A stretch of DNA of 64,000 bases from PALSA-505 sp963762615 (GCA_963762615.1 CAVXLG010000013.1:682001-746000), one strand, 5' to 3'; positions 7,990-17,042 are shown, counted from the stretch's first letter. Notes: a model not told the origin generated them from the letters alone. Translations and numbers: made by a program.

Positions 7990-8769
7990 TCATCGGTGAG
8001 GCTGCGGCAGGTCGACGACAAGCGTGCCCGGGCGCCAGTCCGGCAGCCGGGCCACGACCTCGCCACCTGGGGCGATCAGGGCGGCCAGGCCCGGGAAGTC
8101 CTCGTCCCCTGCCGAGCCCGCCTGCGTGGCCAGCGCCACCCAGGCTCCGGTCCGGGCCGCGTGGCGGCGCGCGTCCGCCAGTCCGCGCGACTCCCACCAG
8201 GAATGCCCGGCTCGCCAGCCCGCCTCGTCGGTCCGCCGTCCGTAAAGGCCCGGGGCGGCGCAGAAGAAGATGACGTCGGCGCCCGCCGCGGCGGGCTCGT
8301 CGAAGGGGTAATCGAGCCCGCCTTCGGCGCAGATCGCGATCCCGAAACTGAGCTCGCCGAACCGGAACAGAGCCTGCTCGGTGCCGGGGGTGTAAGCACT
8401 TTCGCCCTCGCCGAGATGCCGCTTGCGGTAGGCGCCGGCCAGGCGGCCCGCACGGGCGTAGGCGTGCGTGATGTGGCAGGCGCCGCGGTCGCCCTGCTCG
8501 GCGACGCCGAAGACGGCCGCCACCGAGTACCGCCGGGTGAGCTCGGTCAGCGAGCGCACCGGTGCTGACTCCAGCCGGAGCAGGTGCTCGGGATGTGCGG
8601 CAGGATCCACCGAGCCGGTAAGCGACATCTCGGGGAACACCGCCAGCTGGCAGCCCTCGTCACGGGCCCGCCTGAGTGCATCGTCGTGGGTGGCGAGATT
8701 AGCCGGCCAGTTCCCCTTCCGGCAGCAGACAGCGGCCAGCAGCAGCCTGAATCCGGCGGGCTCACGCAT
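7990..8769 (-). CDS. Carbon-nitrogen hydrolase (nitrilase superfamily)
   Basis: A 259-residue nitrilase-fold amidohydrolase with the full Glu-Lys-Cys triad: Glu in AVFPEMSLTG, Lys in GAYRKRHLGEGE, and Cys in GIAICAEGGLDYPF. The ending PGGEVVARLPDW...LVVDL is also typical. Such enzymes cleave amides or nitriles; the specific substrate is not apparent. The ATG at 8769 begins the family-like sequence; the long open frame upstream of it has no similarity and crosses the neighbouring ArsR gene. It is convergent with lysE (7 bp between stop codons) and divergent from the ArsR gene, whose operator region it may share. Confidence 0.87.
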   Translation of the reverse strand: MREPAGFRLLLAAVCCRKGNWPANLATHDDALRRARDEGCQLAVFPEMSLTGSVDPAAHPEHLLRLESAPVRSLTELTRRYSVAAVFGVAEQGDRGACHITHAYARAGRLAGAYRKRHLGEGESAYTPGTEQALFRFGELSFGIAICAEGGLDYPFDEPAAAGADVIFFCAAPGLYGRRTDEAGWRAGHSWWESRGLADARRHAARTGAWVALATQAGSAGDEDFPGLAALIAPGGEVVARLPDWRPGTLVVDLPQPHR

Positions 8770-8868
8770 CGTCACAGCCAGTGCGTGTTGTGGTGGACCA
8801 TGAACGCTTACATCCTCAGATACGTCCCGCCGGGCGCCGGACCCTGGGCCGGGCCGGCCTGGGTTGCA

Positions 8869-8891
8869 TAACGCGTTAGTGACCGCTAACG
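8869..8891. promoter_or_regulatory. Triple TAACG half-site, probable ArsR operator
   Basis: TAACGCGTTA (8869-8878) is a perfect 10-bp palindrome, and a third half-site CTAACG follows at 8886-8891. It also forms CGTTAG-N6-CTAACG with the first pair. The cluster ends 7 bp before the ArsR start codon and lies between divergent genes, the expected place for autoregulation. Confidence 0.55.
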
Positions 8892-8898
8892 TGTCGAG

Positions 8899-9222
8899 GT
8901 GCCGGATCTGGTCGCTGCCGTGGCTGAGCCTAACCGGCGGCGCTTGCTGCAGCTGCTTGGCCGGGGCGAAGAAACGGTGACCAGGCTGGCCAGTAACTTC
9001 ACCGTCAGCCGTTCGGCGATATCTCAGCACCTGGGCATGCTCGCCCAGGCTGGCTTGGTGGTCAGCCGACGAGAGGGAAGGTTCCAGTACTACCGTTTGA
9101 ATCCTCGGGGGATGACGGCGCTGCGGGCTGAGCTCGATGCGTTCTGGACCCGTGAACTCGATCAGATAGTCCAGGACGCGCTCGCCATCACCCGGGGGAA
9201 CCGCCGCCAAGGAGGCGAATGA
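8899..9222 (+). CDS. ArsR-family transcriptional regulator
   Basis: A 107-residue winged-helix repressor: AVAEPNRRRLLQLLGRGEETVTRLASNFTVSRSAISQHLGMLAQAGLVVSRREGRFQYYRLNP. The recognition helix is SRSAISQHLGML and the wing is SRREGRFQYYRL. No metal-binding Cys pair (CVC) is present, so it is not a classical arsenic or cadmium sensor. Such regulators commonly precede an SRPBCC gene, as here, where the downstream start overlaps this stop. The GTG start lies just after a TAACG operator cluster. Confidence 0.92.
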   Translation: MPDLVAAVAEPNRRRLLQLLGRGEETVTRLASNFTVSRSAISQHLGMLAQAGLVVSRREGRFQYYRLNPRGMTALRAELDAFWTRELDQIVQDALAITRGNRRQGGE

Positions 9223-10214
9223 TGCCGCACGAGCACTCGGTGTTCATCCCGCTAGACGCCGACGAGACCTTCGCCCTGATCACCCGGCCCGACCGGCTGC
9301 GCCGCTGGCAGGCCATCACCGCGCGGGTCAACCTGCGGGCGGGCGGCGAGTACCGGTGGACCATCATCCCCGGCCACACGGCCCGGGGCACCTTTACCGA
9401 GATCGAGCCGGGCCGGCGGGTGGTGTTCACGTGGGGCTGGGAGGGCTCGGACGACCTGCCCCCGGGCGCGTCCACGGTGATCGTCACGCTGGAGCCGGCG
9501 CCGGGCGGGACCACCATCCGGCTGGTACACGATGGGCTGACTGACGAGCAGGCAGATGCCCACGCCATGGGCTGGACCCATTACCTCGGCCGCCTGGCCG
9601 ACGCCGCAGCCGACGGTGACGCGGGCCCCGACGAGTGGGCCGCACCGGCCGAACTCGACCCGCTCAGCTGCGCCGGGCTGACCCTGAGCGTCTGCCAGCG
9701 CGTCCTGCGCGGCATGACCGAAGCCGATCGCGGCCGCGCCACGGCCTGCACCGAATTCACCGTCGCCCAGCTGGCCGATCACCTGACCGGATCGATCACC
9801 GCCATCGGCGGCGGGGCGGGTGCCGCATTCCCCCCGGCCACCCCGGCGCCGCTGGAGGCGCGGGTCGCCGACGCAGCCCAGGTCGCGCTGGAAGCATGGG
9901 ACGGCCGCGGCCCGGACGGCACGGTCACGATCGGCGACAGCGACCTCCCGGCTGCCGTGGCCCTGGGCATCCTGTCCATCGAGCTGCTGGTCCACGGGTG
10001 GGACTTCGCCCAGGCCACGGGGCAGCAGGTCGCCGTGCCAGACTCGGTCACGGCATATGTGCTCGACGCAGCCAGCGCAATCATCACGCCGGAGGGCCGC
10101 CGCCGGGTGGGTTTCGACCCGGAACGGCCGGCCGATCCGGACGCCGGCGTCCTGGAGCGGCTGATCGCCTTTACCGGCCGCCCGGCGAACGCCGGCCAGT
10201 TCAGACCCGCATAA
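9222..10214 (+). CDS. Fusion of SRPBCC (AHSA1) domain and TIGR03086-type metal-binding domain
   Basis: Two domains are joined. Residues about 1-135 are an SRPBCC/AHSA1 ligand-binding fold (VFIPLDADETFALITRPDRLRRW...GRRVVFTWGWEG...HDGLTDEQADAHAMGWTHYLGRLADA). Residues about 150-330 are a DinB-like, TIGR03086/MDMPI-type domain (RVLRGMTEADRGRATACTEFTVAQLADHLTGSI ... SIELLVHGWDFAQATGQ). The second half has the HGWD motif of this mycothiol-associated group but no clear PxCPGW. GGAGG lies 6 bp before the ATG at 9222; another ATG at 9219 is possible. Cotranscription with the ArsR gene and the VOC gene suggests a small-molecule detoxification or modification role. Confidence 0.85.
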   Translation: MPHEHSVFIPLDADETFALITRPDRLRRWQAITARVNLRAGGEYRWTIIPGHTARGTFTEIEPGRRVVFTWGWEGSDDLPPGASTVIVTLEPAPGGTTIRLVHDGLTDEQADAHAMGWTHYLGRLADAAADGDAGPDEWAAPAELDPLSCAGLTLSVCQRVLRGMTEADRGRATACTEFTVAQLADHLTGSITAIGGGAGAAFPPATPAPLEARVADAAQVALEAWDGRGPDGTVTIGDSDLPAAVALGILSIELLVHGWDFAQATGQQVAVPDSVTAYVLDAASAIITPEGRRRVGFDPERPADPDAGVLERLIAFTGRPANAGQFRPA

Positions 10215-10248
10215 CCAGGACCGTCTCACGTGAAAAGGGGAATAGCTC

Positions 10249-11031
10249 ATGCCGAACCGCACGTCATACGCTCAGGGCACGCCGAACTGGGTCGACCTGC
10301 AGACCACCGACCAGGAGGCGGCGAAGGCGTTCTACGCCGGCCTGTTCGGCTGGACCTACGACGACCAGCCCATGCCGCAGGGCCCGGTGTACTCCATGGC
10401 CCAGATCGGCCAGGACAACGTGGCCGCGATCGCGCCGCAGTCGCCGGACATGGCAGCGCAGGGCGTGCCGCCCGCGTGGAACACCTATATCGCCGTGGAC
10501 TCGGTCGATGACGCCGCCGCCAGGGTGGAGGCCGCGGGCGGCCAGATGGCCATGCCGGTCTTCGACGTGCTGGATGCCGGGCGGATGGCCTTCGTGCTCG
10601 ACCCGGGCGGCGCGCCCGTCGGGCTCTGGCAGGCCAACCAGCACATCGGGGCCACGCTGGTGAACGAGCCCGGCGCCGTCATGTGGAACGAGCTGATCAC
10701 CACCGACCCGGCCGGCTCGGCGGGGTTCTACCGGCAGGTCGTCGGCCTGACCACCTCTGAGGCGGAGATGGAAGGCCAGAAGTACACCATGTTCGAGGTC
10801 GGCGGGCAGCCGGTCGGCGGCACCACGCCGCCGCAGATGCCAGGCGCGCCCAACCACTGGCACGTGTACTTCGCCACCGCCGACGCGGACGCCACGGCGG
10901 CGAAGGCCGCCGAGCTGGGCGGCTCGGTGATGGTGGCGCCGTTCGACACCCCGGTGGGCCGCATGGCCGTGTTGCGCGATCCGCAGGGCGCGGTGTTCAG
11001 CATCATCCAGCCAGCCGGCGAAACCGGCTGA
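10249..11031 (+). CDS. VOC-family protein with two glyoxalase-like domains
   Basis: The 260-residue protein has two repeated vicinal-oxygen-chelate modules. The first (about residues 10-125) begins NWVDLQTTDQEAAKAFYAGLFGW; the second (about 140-258) begins WNELITTDPAGSAGFYRQVVGL and ends RMAVLRDPQGAVFSIIQP. This is the double-domain type often annotated as a glyoxalase/bleomycin-resistance-like protein in actinobacteria. Metal ligands are partly present (HWHVYF), but the reaction is unknown. GGGG lies 7 bp before the ATG. It follows the SRPBCC fusion by 34 bp and is likely in the same ArsR-controlled operon. Confidence 0.88.
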   Translation: MPNRTSYAQGTPNWVDLQTTDQEAAKAFYAGLFGWTYDDQPMPQGPVYSMAQIGQDNVAAIAPQSPDMAAQGVPPAWNTYIAVDSVDDAAARVEAAGGQMAMPVFDVLDAGRMAFVLDPGGAPVGLWQANQHIGATLVNEPGAVMWNELITTDPAGSAGFYRQVVGLTTSEAEMEGQKYTMFEVGGQPVGGTTPPQMPGAPNHWHVYFATADADATAAKAAELGGSVMVAPFDTPVGRMAVLRDPQGAVFSIIQPAGETG

Positions 11032-11044
11032 ACTCGGCCAGCGG

Positions 11045-11716
11045 CTACTCGATGATGTCGCTGGCCGCCGGGCCGAAGATCACCAGGTGATCGAGAACCG
11101 GCGCCGGATCCCCGGACCAGTCGAGGGCTGCTAGCTGCGCCCGGCTGCGGCGGCCCATCCGCCAGCGCAGGGCCTCGAACGTGCACGTTGCCAGGCCCAG
11201 CTCGTCGCCCTCGTCCGGCCCGACCCGGAACTCGGCGTCCTCCACCGCCACCCGCATCGGCACGGGCGGCGTCAGGTATTCGATCAGCGCGCCGGCGCAC
11301 AGCCGGACCACCTCGGTGTCCCGGGCCCCGGGCCGGCCCACGGCGCCGCGGATGTCCTGCTCGTGACTGGTGATGTCGATCACCCCGGGCCACACGTCGA
11401 ACGCCGCGAGCAGCTCGCCGAACGGCGCCGCCGTCAGCTCCCAGGACGCCAGCATGTCCCGGATGTCGTGCCCACGGAACCTGGCGACCTGGGCGGCCGT
11501 CTGCTCGTCGGTGGGCGGCCCGGTCAGGCGCCCGGCCACCGCGTCCTCAGAGACCGCGAGAAGATGCGCCACCACGTCCTGGACCGACCAGCCGGGGCAG
11601 GCCGGGACCGGGGCGGCCAGCGCCGGGTCGTCCAGCCCGGCGACCAGCGCCGCCAGGCGCGCGTGCGTGTCTTGGTACAGCCGGGACAGGTCGGGCTTGG
11701 CCGCGCTATCGCTCAT
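11045..11716 (-). CDS. Maleylpyruvate isomerase-like, mycothiol-dependent family protein
   Basis: 223 residues with the MDMPI N-terminal DinB-like fold: LVAGLDDPALAAPVPACPGWSVQDVVAHLLAVSEDAVAGRL (metal His in the VVAHL helix) and DITSHEQDIRGAVGRPG (second His), followed by a sterol-carrier-like C-terminal part. Members bind a divalent metal and often use mycothiol, consistent with the mycothiol amidase at 30 kb. The substrate is unknown. It is convergent with the VOC gene (13 bp apart). Confidence 0.88.
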   Translation of the reverse strand: MSDSAAKPDLSRLYQDTHARLAALVAGLDDPALAAPVPACPGWSVQDVVAHLLAVSEDAVAGRLTGPPTDEQTAAQVARFRGHDIRDMLASWELTAAPFGELLAAFDVWPGVIDITSHEQDIRGAVGRPGARDTEVVRLCAGALIEYLTPPVPMRVAVEDAEFRVGPDEGDELGLATCTFEALRWRMGRRSRAQLAALDWSGDPAPVLDHLVIFGPAASDIIE

Positions 11717-11911
11717 ACGCTCACGATACGGATGTGCGCGCGAGATTCCGGCCCCGGGTCGGGCCGGCGCTCCCGTCGCCGGGATCAGCCCGCGCCGAGC
11801 GGGACGAACCGCCGGACCTTACCGGTGCGCGGGACGCGGGCGATGCAATAGCAGAGGGCGCGGGCCAGGGGCGGTCCGGTTCTGCTCGCCGGGCATGAGA
11901 TCCTGGCGGGC

Positions 11912-13096
11912 ATGCCTCGCGTTGAAGATCTCCGCATCCAGATCGGCGGCCTGCCGTCCGGAGCCACCGGCTCCATCCTGGACGTCCCCGGGGTCGGGGT
12001 GGGGCACGCGACAGTATGGCGAGACGAGCCGGAGCCGCCCGCCGGGCGAGGGGTCGCGCGCACCGGCGTCACCGTGGTGCTGCCCGCCGCGGACATCCTG
12101 GCCAGCCCGGTGCCGGCCGGCGGGGCGGTCCTCAACGGAGCCGGGGAGTGCACCGGCTTCCTGCTGATGTCGGAGTGGGGGATCATCGGCACCCCGGTAT
12201 TCCTCACCTCGACCATGCAGGTCGGCCGGGTGTACGACGCGGCGTGCCAGCTGATCGCCGATGCGGTGCCGGCCATCGGCGAGGAGGTCGTGATCCCCGT
12301 CGTCGCCGAGTGCGACGACTCATTCCTCAACGAGGTCCGGCGGATGCAGGTGGACGCAGGCGACGTCGCCGCCGCCTGGCAGCAGGCGGCGGAATCGGTC
12401 GGATCCGCCATCCCGCCGCCAGAGGGCGCCGTGGGAGCGGGAACGGGCATGTCGTGCCTGGGCTGGAAGTCCGGGATCGGCACGGCGTCGCGCCGGGTGC
12501 CCTCCGGTCACACCGTCGGGGTGCTTCTCCTCACGAACTTCGGGACAGCCGAACGGCTGACGGTGGCCGGGCACCCGGCCGGCCGGCTCCTGCCGCGGCC
12601 GCCTGGTTACGAGCAGGGCTCCAGGTTTGGCTCTGGCTTCGGCTCCAGTCCCGGCCCTGGCGCTGGCCCTGGTCCTGGGCCTGGCCATGCCCCCGGCCCT
12701 GGTCATGGCCCCGGTCCCGGTCCCGGCCCCGGCGAGGGGTCCTGCATCGGCGTGGTGATCACCGATGCCCCGCTGGACCACGCCGCCTGCAGCCGGCTGG
12801 CCCGGCGCGTCGGCCTGGGCCTGGCCAGGACGGGCTCAGTGGCCGGCCACGGCAGCGGGGAGATCTTCCTCGCCTGCGCGACCGGGGCGCGGGGCGACTG
12901 GGGCGGCCGGGTCCGGCTGACCGAGCCGACCATCCAGGGCGCGGACCTCGGGCCGTTCTTCGAGGCCGTGGTCAACGCCAGCGAGGAGGCCGTGCTCAAC
13001 TCGCTGCTCATGGCCACGACCGTGACCGGCCGCTCGGGGAACGTCGAGCACGCGATCCCCGTCGACGCCCTGCGGCAGATTCTCGCCGCGGACTGA
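11912..13096 (+). CDS. P1-family (DmpA-type, S58) self-processing peptidase
   Basis: The 394-residue product resembles DmpA/BapA N-terminal nucleophile aminopeptidases: SILDVPGVGVGHATVW, GGAVLNGAGECTGFL, GTGMSCLGWKSGIGTAS, LLLTNFG (catalytic-region Asn), and EG/SCIGVVITDAPL. By homology the chain cleaves itself before Ser277 to free the nucleophile. Directly before that point (residues about 236-274) lies a Gly-Pro-rich repeat (PGPGAGPGPGPGHAPGPG) not seen in typical members. The end has EAVLNSLLMATT. The ATG start at 11912 gives the canonical N-terminus. No obvious partner genes lie nearby. Confidence 0.9.
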   Translation: MPRVEDLRIQIGGLPSGATGSILDVPGVGVGHATVWRDEPEPPAGRGVARTGVTVVLPAADILASPVPAGGAVLNGAGECTGFLLMSEWGIIGTPVFLTSTMQVGRVYDAACQLIADAVPAIGEEVVIPVVAECDDSFLNEVRRMQVDAGDVAAAWQQAAESVGSAIPPPEGAVGAGTGMSCLGWKSGIGTASRRVPSGHTVGVLLLTNFGTAERLTVAGHPAGRLLPRPPGYEQGSRFGSGFGSSPGPGAGPGPGPGHAPGPGHGPGPGPGPGEGSCIGVVITDAPLDHAACSRLARRVGLGLARTGSVAGHGSGEIFLACATGARGDWGGRVRLTEPTIQGADLGPFFEAVVNASEEAVLNSLLMATTVTGRSGNVEHAIPVDALRQILAAD

Positions 13097-13312
13097 CGAC
13101 ACCGCCCGAGATCATGTCCAGGGTGCAGGTCCACCCCTCTGCCTCGTTCGGCAGGTAGGGTCTCTGCTTCCTGTCCATCGCCTCCTTCCCTGGCAGGCCC
13201 GATCTCAGCCGTGCCATACTCAGCAGTACCTACTGGGATTTCCGTCCCATGGTGAGTGCCCCGCCACTGTGTCAGAACTGTCAGGAGGCTGACCCTGAGA
13301 GGGCGCGCTGCC

Positions 13313-14875
13313 ATGGGCTCTGCCGCGGGTTCCGGTATGCCCGCCGGCGGGGCCGCGACGGGCCTGGCCGACTGGGGCGGACGGTACCTGCGCAGCGTGT
13401 TGGCCGCCGATGCTACCGCAGCGCTGGTGGCGGGCGTGATCGCGCTGGAGGTCCGGTTCGGCGGCCGGCCGCCGACCGCTTCGTACCTGTGGTTCACCTT
13501 CGGCCTGCCGGTGGTCTGGGTGACCTGCGTAGCGCTGGCCGGCGGATACGAGCCGCGGCTCGTCGGCGAGGGCGCGGATGAGTTCCGGCGGGTGATCAAT
13601 GCGGGAGTCAGCCTCACGGCGGCGATCGCGATCGTTTCGTACCTGATGAAGGCCGGCCTGTCACGCGGCTACGTGTTCGTCGCCATGCCGACCGCCCTGG
13701 TCCTGGATCTGACGGCCCGGTACTGGCTTCGCAAGCGACTGCACCGGGTGCGGGCCGGCGGCGGGTGCATGCGGCGGGCGGTCGCGGTCGGCCACCGGCG
13801 GGATGTCGCCGGCCTGATCCGCATGCTCCGGGCGGAGCGTTATCACGGCTTGTCCGTCGTCGCCGCCTGCCTGGCCGGGCAGCAGGGCGCGACGCAGGTC
13901 GCCGGGGCCCCCGTGTACGGCGGCCTGGACGACATCGTCGCTGCCGTCCGGGATACGGACGCCGATACGGTGGCCATCCTCGCCTGCCCCGAGGTGAACG
14001 GGACGCAGCTCAGGCGGCTGGCCTGGAGCCTAGAGAAGACCGGCACCGAGCTGTGCGTCGCCCCGGCGCTGCTCGACATCGCCGGCCCGCGGACCAGCAT
14101 CCGCGCGGTGGCCGGGCTGCCGCTCCTGCATGTTGATCATCCGAGCCTGGGCGGCGCCCGCCAGGCGGCCAAGACCGTTTTCGACAAGCTGGTCGCCGCA
14201 TCCGCGCTCCTCCTGCTCGCACCGCTGATGCTGGCCATCGCGCTGGCCGTACGGCTGGAAGACGGCGGACCCGCCTTGTCGTGGCAGCTGCGGGTCGGCC
14301 GGGGCGGCCGGCCGTTCCACCGGTACGCATTCCGGACCGCCGCAGTGGACGCTGGCCGTTTCCGGTCCGCCGCCCTGACGTCCCGGAAACGGGCCAGGCC
14401 CGCGCCGCGCCCGACCGGGGAGGACGCCGGGCTCACCAGGACCGGCGGGTGGCTGTGCCGGTGGTCCCTGCAGGCGCTCCCGCAGTTGGTGAACGTGCTG
14501 GCCGGGCAGATGTCCCTGGTGGGACCGCGTCCCGCCGGCCCGCGCGAGCAGATGAGGTACAGCGACTACATGCGGTGGAGGCTGGACGTACGGCCCGGGC
14601 TCACCGGCCCGTGGGTGGTCCGCGGCCTGGTGAGCCCGGCGCCGGAGGAAGCGATCCGGCTGGACCTCCGATACCTGGAGAACTGGTCCTTCGCCCTGGA
14701 TTTGCAGATCCTCTGGAAGACCTGGTCCGCGATCATCCGCGGCAGATACCCGCAGGTCAGCCGAAGTAAGCAGGCCGGAGTCCGTGCTCGTGCCGGTGAA
14801 CTCCCGCCCGCCGAATCCCCGGCGACGCGGCCGGGCTGCATCGAGAAAGACCACAGCCGGTCTTCGGCCACCTAG
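13313..14875 (+). CDS. Polyprenyl glycosylphosphotransferase-like protein lacking the Asp-Glu dyad
   Basis: About 520 residues. The N-terminal half has four hydrophobic segments and a CoA-binding-like Rossmann part (RRAVAVGHRRDVAGLIRML); the C-terminal half is a bacterial sugar transferase domain (KTVFDKLVAASALLLLAPLMLAIALAVRLEDGGPALSW ... VNVLAGQMSLVGPRPAGPREQ ... LDVRPGLTGPWVV). Active members carry SLDELPQL; here the same place reads SLQALPQL, so the Asp-Glu catalytic dyad is lost. KFRTM is also changed to AFRTA. The transferase fold is clear but catalysis is doubtful. The ATG at 13313 has AGAGGG 9 bp upstream; the frame also extends to 13256. Confidence 0.85.
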   Translation: MGSAAGSGMPAGGAATGLADWGGRYLRSVLAADATAALVAGVIALEVRFGGRPPTASYLWFTFGLPVVWVTCVALAGGYEPRLVGEGADEFRRVINAGVSLTAAIAIVSYLMKAGLSRGYVFVAMPTALVLDLTARYWLRKRLHRVRAGGGCMRRAVAVGHRRDVAGLIRMLRAERYHGLSVVAACLAGQQGATQVAGAPVYGGLDDIVAAVRDTDADTVAILACPEVNGTQLRRLAWSLEKTGTELCVAPALLDIAGPRTSIRAVAGLPLLHVDHPSLGGARQAAKTVFDKLVAASALLLLAPLMLAIALAVRLEDGGPALSWQLRVGRGGRPFHRYAFRTAAVDAGRFRSAALTSRKRARPAPRPTGEDAGLTRTGGWLCRWSLQALPQLVNVLAGQMSLVGPRPAGPREQMRYSDYMRWRLDVRPGLTGPWVVRGLVSPAPEEAIRLDLRYLENWSFALDLQILWKTWSAIIRGRYPQVSRSKQAGVRARAGELPPAESPATRPGCIEKDHSRSSAT

Positions 14876-14928
14876 TGCCTGTCAGCCTCCGTCTGACCTG
14901 CTGAAGTCCTCCTGGGCAGGCCGGATTG

Positions 14929-14948
14929 TTATCTTGATGTCAAGGTAA
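14929..14948. promoter_or_regulatory. MarR-type inverted repeat (TTATCTTGA-TG-TCAAGGTAA)
   Basis: A 9-2-9 inverted repeat with one mismatch, centred on CTTGATGTCAAG. This is a common operator shape for MarR-family regulators in actinobacteria (family knowledge). It now precedes only a truncated VOC gene fragment. No MarR gene lies in the window. Confidence 0.5.
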
Positions 14949-14965
14949 CGCGAAGGGGCGACACA

Positions 14966-15045
14966 GTGATCCACCATGTGCAACTGGCCTGCCCGCCGGG
15001 CAGCGAGCCAGCGCTCCGCGAGTTCTACGGTGGCGTGCTAGCTGA
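14966..15045 (+). pseudogene. N-terminal fragment of a VOC/glyoxalase gene
   Basis: From a GTG with GAAGGGG upstream the frame reads VIHHVQLACPPGSEPALREFYGGVL, the classic start of a small VOC-family protein (H at position 3, E/Y around residue 20). Similarity stops after about 25 residues, where the 3' end of the opposite-strand membrane-protein gene begins. This looks like a gene truncated by rearrangement, with its operator-like leader left behind. Confidence 0.65.
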
Positions 15046-17042
15046 TCACCTGGCGGTGCCGACGGCCCGAGATGGCGGCCGAGGGCCTGCCCCGAGACCA
15101 GAGAGTCTCTGCTCGGAGAACGGCCGGACCCGCACAGCCACACGGGTACCCCGCACGCGCACCGTCGCCAGCGGGATCCGCTGCCCGCCGTAGAGATACG
15201 CCGGCCCGAGCTCGCGCGCGGCGCGGTGGCTGAGCAGCTCAGGGTGATACCCGCTGGCCGTCAGTGCCCACACGATGCCCAGCGTCAGCTGTCCCAGCGT
15301 CAGCTGTCCCAGGGCAGGCCGCTGGTCGTTGCTAACCCACAGCGCAATCGGCTGCGGCGGCAGCGCCCGCTCGATCCGCTGTGCGGCAAGGCCGATCAAG
15401 CTCCCCGGCCGCGGATCCGCCGCAGGCGCCTGCTGCGCCACGGCGAGCGACGACATCACCGCGATGACCGCCAGTGCCGCCGCGCCGGCCACCCGGGCCG
15501 ACCGCCGCGCCGCCGCGCCGGCCACCCGGGCCGACCGCCGGGCCGCCGCGCCGGCCACCTGGACCGCCCGGCGGGGCAGCACCCCGGCTGCCGGGGCCGG
15601 CCAGCGGGCCGGGCCGTCCGCCGGGCCGGCCTGCTGCCGTGCGCCGCGGTCAGGGCCGGACGCAGCCGGCTGATCACCTGATACCCGGCGAGCAAGGCCG
15701 CCGAGCAGACCGTGAGCCAGCTGAGCACGCCGACCGGGAATGCGAGCACGTCCAGGTAATTCAGGGTGCTGAGGCTGGTGCTCTTCACGGGGATTCTCGC
15801 GTACGTGACCACCGTGGCCGCGCTCACCAGCAGGCTCACGGCGGCCAGCGCAGCCAGCCGGCGGCACCGCAGCAAGGGGGCCGCGATGACCAGGACCGCG
15901 GCCGCGGCCGCCAGGGCCGCCACCGCGAACCCGGTTGTTCGATGGGCAATCAGACTGGATACCCACCCCCCCGCCAGCGCGTGCCATGAGGTCCACCACA
16001 GCGGAGGCGGCTGGGTGGAGGCGGTGACCATCTTGAACCCGAAGGCCAGGCCGGTCAGCTGCCCGCTGCCCACGCCGTGCAGCAGCAGGATCAGGTTGCC
16101 TGGCCTGCCGGTGAACTCCTGGATCACCGGCGCGGTCCAGCAGGCAACGCCGGCCAGCAGGCCGGCTGTCACCCACCCGTAGCCTGCCTTCGCGCGCAAA
16201 CAGTCCACCACGGTGACGGCGAGCGCCAGCAGGATCAGCGCGGCCGAGGCCAGGGCGTACATCAGGTGCGCCTGGCTGGCCACCGATCCGGTGACCACGA
16301 GCACGACCCACCACCGGCGGCGCCCGGACAGCACCGCCCAGCCCGCGGCGAGCGCCGCGAGGAAGAACATCGCGCCGAACCACGGATTCCAGAACGGCTG
16401 CAGCGCGATCAACGGCTGCCACGTGAGGATCCCGAGGATGATCCCGGCGGCGAGCAGGCCCCCCGGCCAGCCGGCCGCCGACCATGCCGCCTCGACCGCG
16501 AGCGAGGACGCGATCATGCACGCTAGCGCCGCGCCCCACAGCACCCCGTACCGGGGGTCGAGATGGACCGGTATCGCCTGCAGCCAGTACTGCAGGGGCC
16601 CCGGGTCGAACGTCCCGTGCGCGAGCCGGTTCGCCTGCCCGACCAGCGGCCCGTGCGCGGTGAGAACCTCCCATGAGCGCAGCGCGATCGCCGCGCCGTC
16701 GCCGACCGGACGCCAGCGCAGCCGCACGGCCTGCGCCACGCCGCTGAGGAACGGCGCCCAGACGGCCAGGTGCACGACCAGCCGGAACGCGGCCCGGCCG
16801 AGGGCCCGTGCCCGCCTGCGTGCGGCCGGAACGGGGGCGCGGGGAGCCGGGCGGCTGACCGAGAGCGCAGCGCCTTCGGTCACCCCTGCGCTGGTCTGCC
16901 CGGCGGGCTGCTGCGTACCCGGGCTCCGGTCCGCACCGCGGAATGCCCCGGCAGGCCCAGGCGCACGGTGAGGCCCCTCGCCGCCGTCGCTGCTGGGTCC
17001 CACGTCTGTAAGACCCTTCAGACCGGTGGAAGGTTGCGTCAC
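15046..17042 (-). CDS. Large polytopic membrane protein, GT-C-like, with a one-base frameshift
   Basis: The N-terminal frame has a disordered 80-residue leader, then about 10 hydrophobic helices (for example FRLVVHLAVWAPFLSGV, LAAGIILGILTWQPLIAL, VSSLIAHRTTGFAVAALAA) with the loop GTFDPGPLQYWLQAIPVHLDPRYG. This D-x-G-P-L-x-Y-W pattern recalls GT-C glycosyltransferase-like membrane proteins. Past about 15.6 kb the natural frame shifts: the other frame continues with a last helix (AALAVIAVMSSLAVAQQ) and an extracytoplasmic domain ending at 15046. The break fits loss of one C at 15584-15590. A 15-bp tandem duplication (LGQLTLGQLTLG) and 30-bp repeats (ARRSARVAGA) lie near the 3' end. The GTG start is uncertain. 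Neighbourhood suggests envelope polysaccharide work. Confidence 0.65.
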
